NCBI GenBank assembly: GCA_963823275.1
Contig: CAWGKW010000002.1
Coordinates: 558,001 to 622,000, forward strand
Direction of reading: 5' to 3'
DNA length: 64,000 bases
Source: RHKX01 sp963823275
Lineage (GTDB): Bacteria > Actinomycetota > Thermoleophilia > Solirubrobacterales > 70-9
Shown here piece by piece: positions 59,401 to 64,000 of the stretch. A program made the position numbers and the translations under genes. Within the stretch, counting starts at the first letter, position 1, and every line of letters starts with the position of its first letter. The notes beneath the pieces are model-generated. The model had not been told where the DNA came from, made no database searches, and saw only the letters and a list, made by a program, of their open reading frames with translations.

Positions 59401-59523
59401 ATCGACGTCGTCGGTCGTGGGCGCGACGAGCACGGGCTCGCGATCCAGAGACGCCCCAAAGGCCTCCAGGACGTCGGAACCGCGCCCCGACCCCGGCGGT
59501 CCCGCCATGACCGACAGGCTCAC
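56473..59523 (-). CDS. AddB-type PD-(D/E)XK nuclease subunit
   Basis: A 1016-residue partner of the AddA-like protein. The N-terminal P-loop is degenerate: GPPGSGRGSD, lacking the catalytic lysine, so no ATP-driven motor is expected. The C-terminal nuclease reads LHGAIDRIDVADGFALIRDY KLSAS followed by KLQLPLYMLAARE. It is bracketed by cysteines in EEYHRCSYRW and SCPSWCELAPICRIERG, the CX3CX5C plus upstream Cys pattern of AddB/Cas4-like iron-sulfur nucleases. The C-terminus is a run of acidic residues (DEDEEEDEL). Transcribed first, with the helicase following by TGATG coupling. Confidence 0.87.
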   Translation of the reverse strand: MSLSVMAGPPGSGRGSDVLEAFGASLDREPVLVAPTTDDVDRLERELCSGPGGILGGTVTSFPGLFREVGRTVGLEAADGLSGMQRTWLARAAAAEAPLRRLARSARGEGFAPALEGLLTDLQAAGLDASAFGAAVAEADAGDYERELVALFESYESIRQRGGFADDHQLAAQATSALRREPGSWSARPVFLYGFDDLTREQIELVGALAEACEVTVTVTFEDRHALAARAQLLAVLRDELGATVSERTREAGSEGPGTLRHLERNLFEPDSSPRPPDGSLRLLEGAGDRGEAELLGRKVARLLADGVDPDDIAIAVRSPDRQAPLIARTLGRLGIPLAPEASLPLTMTATGSSLLELLAIAGGDGSAATVVSFLRRPARARPDQVDWLERTVLRGRMQTAEDTLTAWAGEGESPRRIWALDALREAGGDREAIAETLIRVAADVSERPHARSGLVPSGGPAVELRAATEVARALTGVLGLGDLAPRSYGEVAELLAHVRVPLWRGPTQGRVRILSPYRLRATRVAHLFVAGLADGSFPAAGGADPLLSDERRRALGLPSRSDPAAEERYLFYACVSKPERCLHLSYPASDEAGGTAPRSAFVDEVRDLLSPPPTPDPSDDPLEAELIERATLADFVPAPEDASTPHDLARALAAQGGRAEESAGALTLPAGIAERALSTVAAARERVEAAGAPGPITHPDILAALAAQELFGASTLEEYHRCSYRWFVGHELKPRRIQPDPEPLETGGIVHETLERLFGDPPGDGSPRPTPETVERWSERARALVREVAAERGWDLAAAPATISFARLDAVLSRFLRRDAATGGPMQPDRDLLEVRFGDRPGDAYGPADLGRFKLHGAIDRIDVADGFALIRDYKLSASVTAGAALVREGKLQLPLYMLAARELGLQPIGGLYSPLAATEKDRPRGLLDKDHKGGLIPGETTAHVGTDFKDPDDLQAIIDAALKEAERVVAGIRAGGIDRNPRDGSCPSWCELAPICRIERGIPMIDEDEEEDEL

Positions 59524-59643
59524 CGTTCCGCTCCCGATCTGTCCGCGTCGCCCATTGCTTTGAGCATAGGTCGCTCAGCGGCCTGCTTCGCTGACTTCGG
59601 GCCGCGTCGTTTTGCCGTCGGGGCTGCGGTCTATCTTCGCCCT

Positions 59644-60099
59644 GTGCCCCTCTGCTTCATCGATCCGGCCGATGCCATCCGCGTGGTTGCCGATTCGGTG
59701 GGCCGCGAGGCCCGCAGGCAGCTGCTGGGCGAGGCCGTCAGGGCCTGGGTCGATGAGATTCCCGACGATGAGCTCGAGGCCCACTACTGCAAGGCCATCC
59801 ATGAGCTCGATGAGCACGACATCTCGATGCTCGCCGCCTGGCACGCCTCGATGGACATCGCCCACCCGATCCCCAACCGCGACTTCCTGATCAACGCCTT
59901 CGGGTCGCTCGGCCAACATCGCCGCGAGGCGTTGAAGCTCGCAGCCGGCTTTCGCGGCGAGGAGGCCGTCGATCGCGGCCTCACCGAGGAGCGCGCGCTC
60001 GAAACAGTTCTCGAATGGCTCTCGCCGATGCGCCAGGAGGAGCTTGCCGTCGAGGCGATGGAGCTCTACCTCTGGGACCGCGCCGGCAGCGACAACTGA
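59644..60099 (+). CDS. Hypothetical helical protein
   Basis: A 151-residue soluble protein from GTG 59644 (a frame extension to 59560 is possible but would cover the divergent addB promoter). Sequence: CFIDPADAIRVVADSVGREA, HELDEHDISMLAAWHASMDI, RGLTEERALETVLEWLSPMR, ending YLWDRAGSDN. Almost all helix; histidine and acidic residues in HELDEHD could bind metal. No family recognised. Confidence 0.6.
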   Translation: MPLCFIDPADAIRVVADSVGREARRQLLGEAVRAWVDEIPDDELEAHYCKAIHELDEHDISMLAAWHASMDIAHPIPNRDFLINAFGSLGQHRREALKLAAGFRGEEAVDRGLTEERALETVLEWLSPMRQEELAVEAMELYLWDRAGSDN

Positions 60100-60218
60100 T
60101 CTGGCGGCACGGGAGGCGCCGGCTCGGGCTCCTCGTCGGCTCACGGCCCTAAAGGCCGCTTCGCCTCCTGCGTCACCCGACCCGGCGGCTCCCGTGCTCG
60201 CCAGATAGGGTGCAAAGC

Positions 60219-60876
60219 GTGAGTCGAATCCCTCGCATCTCGCCCGCCGCGGTCCTCGCCGCGGTTGCCCTGTTCGTGGCGCTCGGGGGAGCCGCCTACG
60301 CGGGTTCCAAGATCGGCAGCTCCGCGATCAAGAACTCGGCGATCACCTCCAAGAAGCTGGCCAAGGGAGCGGTGACCGCCAAGGCGATCGCCAAGGATGC
60401 GGTCACCGGGAAGGCCGTCAAGGAGAGCACGCTGAAGACGGTCCCGAGCGCAACCGCCGCCGCGACGGCCGGTGGGCTCACGCCCGAGAAGTTCTCGGCC
60501 CGGGTCACGCCGCCGAGCGCGCTGGCGACGGTGGCGACCGTCGGCACCCTGGATCTTCAGTTCGGCTGTAGCGCGGGCTCGCCCCAGCTCAGGGTGCTGC
60601 CTGCGGCGGGCGCCCCCGATCAGACCACCCGCTCGTCGCTCTTCTTCGGCGACGCCGTCAAGACCCAGGGCCAGGGAACCCTGCCCGCCGGCGGAATCGA
60701 CATCCTCGACGGGACCGAGGCGGGGGACTTCAGTTTCAACGGTACGCTCGACTCGCTCACCGAGGACTGGGGGCGTGACCACCGTCCAGTGGGCTGCACG
60801 CTCGACCTCTCCGTTCCCGAGCCCCAACCCGGACGGCAACCGCTGCCTCTTCTGGGGAACGTCGCTGAGCGGCTGA
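60219..60876 (+). CDS. Secreted ALGGAAYA-type protein (one +1 disruption)
   Basis: About 218 residues. VLAAVALFVALGGAAYAGSK is a signal-type segment; residues 30-70 are short repeats (IGSSAIKNSAITSKKLAKGA, VTAKAIAKDAVTGKAVKEST), then a beta-rich domain ending FPSPNPDGNRCLFWGTSLSG. Proteins with this opening and an I-K-N-S-A-I/K-K-L repeat, often in large families, are in my experience typical of Thermoleophilia. An extra base near 60766-60772 splits the frame. Exported; function unknown. Confidence 0.72.
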
Positions 60877-60889
60877 ACCGCCCGCTGAG

Positions 60890-62017
60890 CTACAGGTCCG
60901 CCTCGTAGATCCGGTAGGTCTTGACGATCTCGCCGCCCATCGCCTCCATGCCGCGGTTCATCGGCACGTTGGTCTCGAGGATCCAGCCGGTTTCGCCGCC
61001 GTGCTGGGGTGTGGAGGCCGCCATGTCGTAGTGACGGGCGTAGAGGCCGGCGGCAACCCCGGTGTGCTGGTATTCGGGCTTGACCCCGAGGGCGAAGACC
61101 CGCACCGTGTCGATCTTCTTGCGCTCGCGCAGCGCGGTGATCCAGCCGAAGGGGAGCAGCCGGCCGTTGAGCTTCTTGAGGACCTGGTTGTAGTCGGGGA
61201 GGGTCAGCGCCACGCCGACCGTCTCGCCCTCCTCGGTCTCGGCGACCATGGCCCAGTTCTCGTCCATGATCGGCTTCAGCTCCTTCGCGTAGGCCTTGAT
61301 CTCGGCATCGGTGAGCGGGACGAAACCCCAGTTCCGCTCCCAGGCTGCGTTGTAGATCTCCATGAACCGGGCGATCTCGCCGTTCATGTCGTTGCGGCGC
61401 ATCCCCCGGATCGTGATCCCGTGCTCCGGCTCGAGCTTCTCGGCGAGCTCAAAGACGACGGGCATCACCTCATCGCGATCCCTGACGTGCAGGCTCCACT
61501 TGTAGAGGTCCATCGCCTTGGTCAGGCCGCAGCCCTCGATCAGCCCCGCGTAATAGGGGTGGTGCCAGTTCTCGAGGATCTGGGGCCGCAGCTCGAATCC
61601 CTGCACGAGCAGGCCGCATTCATGGTTCGTGGAGAAGTCGAGTGGACCGATCACGTGGTCGCGGCCGCGCTTGCGAAGCCATTCGAAGGCCGTGTCGATG
61701 AGTGCCTGGGCGATCTCGGGATCGTTCTCGCACTCGAAGAAGCCGAACTGGCCCCAGTCGTTGTCCTGAACCGCGTTGAAGTTCCGATCGACCTGAGCGG
61801 AGATCCGGCCGACGACCCGGCCATCGCGGTGAGCGAGGAAGTACTCGGCCTCGGCGTGCTGGAAGAAGGGGTTGTGCTTGCGGTCGAGGTGACGCCTGCG
61901 CTCGCTGATCAGCGGCGGCACCCATTGCTCGACGCCCTCGTAGAGCCGGAACGGCAGCATGATGAAGTCGCGCAGCTCGGCGCGACCTGACACGGGGGTG
62001 ACGGATGTCTCACTCAT
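60890..62017 (-). CDS. GNAT-like acyltransferase-fold protein
   Basis: A 375-residue two-part protein. LPFRLYEGVEQWVPPLISER, YFLAHRDGRVVGRISAQVDR and FGFFECENDPEIAQALIDTA resemble the N-terminal GNAT-like domain; the C-terminal part has VRVFALGVKPEYQHTGVAAG LYARHYDMAAS, a usual acetyl-CoA-binding loop (VKPEYQHTGV), and NVPMNRGMEAMGGEIVKTYR. A lipid- or amine-acylating role is likely; the substrate is unknown. Overlaps the HAD gene upstream by eight bases. Confidence 0.8.
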   Translation of the reverse strand: MSETSVTPVSGRAELRDFIMLPFRLYEGVEQWVPPLISERRRHLDRKHNPFFQHAEAEYFLAHRDGRVVGRISAQVDRNFNAVQDNDWGQFGFFECENDPEIAQALIDTAFEWLRKRGRDHVIGPLDFSTNHECGLLVQGFELRPQILENWHHPYYAGLIEGCGLTKAMDLYKWSLHVRDRDEVMPVVFELAEKLEPEHGITIRGMRRNDMNGEIARFMEIYNAAWERNWGFVPLTDAEIKAYAKELKPIMDENWAMVAETEEGETVGVALTLPDYNQVLKKLNGRLLPFGWITALRERKKIDTVRVFALGVKPEYQHTGVAAGLYARHYDMAASTPQHGGETGWILETNVPMNRGMEAMGGEIVKTYRIYEADL

Positions 62018-62648
62018 CGAGCGCCGACCTTACTTCCGCGATCGCCTGAGCGTTATCGCGGAAGTGGACGGCTCGCATCCCCAGTGCTCGTGCGGCGTCG
62101 CAGTTGACCACCATGTCGTCGATGAAGAGGCACTCTGCGGCGGCGATCCCCTCGAGCCGCTCGATCGTGATCCGGTAGATCTCCGGATCCGGCTTGCGCA
62201 GGCCGACGAAGGCCGAGTCGACGACTGTCTCGAAGATCTCGTCGACCGGCAGCTTCGCTCGCCAGATCGGCTCCCACTCCCGCACGTTGTTCGTCAGGAT
62301 CGCCATCCGGTACCCGGCGGCGGAGAGCTCGGCCGTCAGCGCGATCATCTCCTGATTGGGGTGGAGCCCGTCGAAGTACTTCTCCTTGAACCGGTGCAGC
62401 CTCGGACGCTCGCCCATGATCGGCTCGAGGCCATCTCGGAGGATCTCCAGAAAGCGGTCCTCGGTGATCCGCCCGCACTCGAGCTCGAACAGCGGGTTGG
62501 CCCCGTCGAGCTGGTCGGCACCGGCGAACATCGCCGTCCCGAGTTGCTCCAGGGTTACGCCGGTGTCCTCCTGGAAGCTGGCGAAGGCCCCGAGCAGCGG
62601 CGAGGTGAGCACGCCGCCGAAATCACAGATGACGGCGCGGATCGGCAA
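62010..62648 (-). CDS. HAD superfamily hydrolase (epoxide-hydrolase N-terminal type)
   Basis: A 212-residue HAD hydrolase. The nucleophile motif is VICDFGGVLTSPLL (DFGGV form, subclass IA), then MAILTNNVREWEPIWRA, GLRKPDPEIYRITIERL and ECLFIDDMVVNCDAARALGM with the metal aspartates. Similar to the N-terminal phosphatase domain of soluble epoxide hydrolases. The start is uncertain; TTG at 62646-62648 (LPIRAVICDFGG) is the nearest. Substrate unknown. Confidence 0.83.
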   Translation of the reverse strand: MPIRAVICDFGGVLTSPLLGAFASFQEDTGVTLEQLGTAMFAGADQLDGANPLFELECGRITEDRFLEILRDGLEPIMGERPRLHRFKEKYFDGLHPNQEMIALTAELSAAGYRMAILTNNVREWEPIWRAKLPVDEIFETVVDSAFVGLRKPDPEIYRITIERLEGIAAAECLFIDDMVVNCDAARALGMRAVHFRDNAQAIAEVRSALDE

Positions 62649-62683
62649 GACGGCGGATTCTGCCGGAATCGGGCGGGCGAGGC

Positions 62684-63367
62684 TCAGGGCGTCAGGATCT
62701 CGTAGCCGCCGACCGCCGGCGAGCCGCCGAGGCTCCAGGCGAACCGAGCGGCTTCGAGGCGCCCAAACGGGGTCGAGATCGCGCCACCGCTGATGCTGTG
62801 GCCGGCGCCGCGCTCGGCGGCGGCACCCTCCTCGGTCCAGAGCTCGAGCGTGGCTCGGGTGTGGATCCCGCTCTCGTCGTACTCGGTGGAGAGCAGCGGC
62901 TCCACGTAGCCGTAGGGCTCGTCGCGAGCCATGATCCGCGCCGCGCCGACGAGCTCTTCGCTGTGGTCCCGCGCGTCCTCGGGTCGCAGCGAGATCAACA
63001 CCAGGAGGTCGCTCCTGGCCGTAATCGCCCAGACCGTGCGCAGTGCCGAGTAGCCCTCGTCGGGGAGCTCCCACGCGACCCCGGGGCCCGAGAGCCGGCC
63101 TTCGCCCTGGGTGCCGCTGGCGGCGATCCCGTAGAGGCTTACGATCGCGTCCTCGATCGCGAACTCGAGCACCGGCCCGGCGGGGCTCCAGGAGATCTCG
63201 AGCGGGCCCTCGTCGGATCGGAGCGTCGCCCGGCCCTCCTCGATCGGTTCTGCGGATGAGGCGCGGACGCTCTCACCGTCGCCGATCCGCAGTGCCTGGG
63301 CGCCGTGGGGACCTTCAAGCAACACGCAGTACCCAAGCTCGCCGTCGATGAAGGAGAACATCCGCAT
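62684..63367 (-). CDS. Hypothetical protein, 227 residues
   Basis: A soluble protein beginning MRMFSFIDGELGYCVLLEGP with alternating beta strands (VLEFAIEDAIVSLYGIAASG, SALRTVWAITARSDLLVLIS) and a C-terminal SLGGSPAVGGYEILTP. Reminiscent of actinobacterial DUF proteins with a 'phosphotransferase-unknown' beta fold, but no family is identified. It follows the fxsA gene by three bases, so both are cotranscribed. Confidence 0.6.
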   Translation of the reverse strand: MRMFSFIDGELGYCVLLEGPHGAQALRIGDGESVRASSAEPIEEGRATLRSDEGPLEISWSPAGPVLEFAIEDAIVSLYGIAASGTQGEGRLSGPGVAWELPDEGYSALRTVWAITARSDLLVLISLRPEDARDHSEELVGAARIMARDEPYGYVEPLLSTEYDESGIHTRATLELWTEEGAAAERGAGHSISGGAISTPFGRLEAARFAWSLGGSPAVGGYEILTP

Positions 63368-63370
63368 CGC

Positions 63371-63952
63371 TCAGCTCTCCTTTGCCGGCCCGGTTGCGGA
63401 GCCGGGGTCGAGCTCCGGGGCATCATCGGGGATCTCGCGGGCGCTGCCGTCGAAATCGTATGAGCGGGACGCGGGCCGAGCGCCGGGTGCCCTGTCGGCC
63501 GGTGGCGGTCGCCGCCCGGTCCGTGGCGCTCCGTTCGCCTGTGGCCGTCCCGCCCCGGGTCGGCGGTCGTAGAGGAAGAAGACCGATCGGGTCGGCCCGA
63601 CCCGGCGAGCCACTGCCAGCAGAAAGCGGCGGAACATCGCCCGGGTCGGCGGGATCAGCAGGAAGAAGCCGAAGATGTCGGTGATGAAGCCGGGGGTCAG
63701 GAGCAGGGCGCCGCCGAAGATGATCGCCGCACCGTCGTAGACCTCTTTGGCCGGCACCCGTGCGGACGCGAGCGCCTCGTTGAAGCGTCGCCATGCCACG
63801 CGCCCCTGCGAGGCCAGCAGCATCGCGCCGAGCAGGCTGTCGAGGAGCAGCAGGGCCAGGGTCGGCCAGATCCCGATCGCACCGCCCACTTCGATGATCA
63901 AGTAGAGCTCAGCGATCGGCAGGACGATGAAGAGCAGGATGAGGATGAACAC
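63371..63952 (-). CDS. fxsA: FxsA family membrane protein
   Basis: A 193-residue FxsA protein. Four N-terminal membrane helices: MFILILLFIVLPIAELYLII, GIWPTLALLLLDSLLGAMLL, GAAIIFGGALLLTPGFITDI and FGFFLLIPPTRAMFRRF. The conserved ASQGRVAWRRFNEALASARV and LLTPGFITDIFGFFLLIPP are the family signature. E. coli FxsA suppresses F exclusion of phage T7, but its normal role is unknown. The C-terminal 80 residues are basic and low-complexity. Confidence 0.93.
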   Translation of the reverse strand: MFILILLFIVLPIAELYLIIEVGGAIGIWPTLALLLLDSLLGAMLLASQGRVAWRRFNEALASARVPAKEVYDGAAIIFGGALLLTPGFITDIFGFFLLIPPTRAMFRRFLLAVARRVGPTRSVFFLYDRRPGAGRPQANGAPRTGRRPPPADRAPGARPASRSYDFDGSAREIPDDAPELDPGSATGPAKES

Positions 63953-64000
63953 GAGTGTCAGCCTAGAGAACGCGAGACGCGTGGTCGGACCCCCTGGTTC

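Overview
The window is GC-rich, densely coding bacterial DNA. Gene content points to an actinobacterium, most likely class Thermoleophilia (Solirubrobacterales-like). Evidence: zinc-type rpmE; the order rpmE - DUF1385 - prfA - prmC - sua5 - rpiB - glyA - GlcNAc-1-P transferase - atpIBEFHAGDC; frequent GTG/TTG starts and 4-base ATGA/GTGA overlaps; and a secreted protein at 60.2 kb with the ALFVALGGAAYAGSKI-type N-terminus that I associate with that class. The assignment is an inference, not a database result.

Layout. 1-3 kb: acyl-CoA dehydrogenase (cut by the window edge), leucyl aminopeptidase and a divergent thiolase. 3.1-5.6 kb: a three-gene minus-strand operon of secreted proteins, including a neutral/acidic and an extremely basic paralogue, behind a structured leader. 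5.7-9 kb: HAD-IB phosphatase, amidase, zinc alcohol dehydrogenase. 9-11.7 kb: split methylmalonyl-CoA mutase (large and B12 subunits) with an Rpf-like gene between. 11.8-15.3 kb: etfB-etfA-ETF-QO behind a strong palindromic operator; with the first genes this is an acyl-CoA oxidation/propionate block. 15.3-20.9 kb: accessory genes (small membrane proteins, a VOC fragment, a disrupted GH114-like enzyme, P450, alcohol dehydrogenase, lipoprotein). 21-30 kb: translation and one-carbon block, including a 75-bp palindromic repeat array upstream of rpiB. 30.5-37.9 kb: complete F1Fo ATP synthase operon. 38-48 kb: lipoprotein, M20 peptidase, LCP ligase, UDP-glucose dehydrogenase, two sugar nucleotidyltransferases around a sugar-phosphate isomerase, and thrB: a cell-envelope polysaccharide block. 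48-52.9 kb: ParA-like ATPase, zinc ribbon, SRPBCC protein, lipoprotein, penicillin-binding protein, HxlR regulator. 53-59.5 kb: AddAB/AdnAB-like helicase-nuclease pair. 59.6-64 kb: hypothetical proteins, GNAT-like protein, HAD hydrolase, FxsA.

A striking property of the window is about 30 single-base frame disruptions in otherwise well-conserved genes, mostly +1 insertions. They include essential prfA (exactly at the GGQ motif), sua5, UDP-glucose dehydrogenase and the mutase. On both sides of each site the protein family continues without loss, so sequence/assembly error is the leading explanation. The two parts must be joined to read these genes. No tRNA, rRNA, CRISPR array, insertion sequence or integrase was seen.
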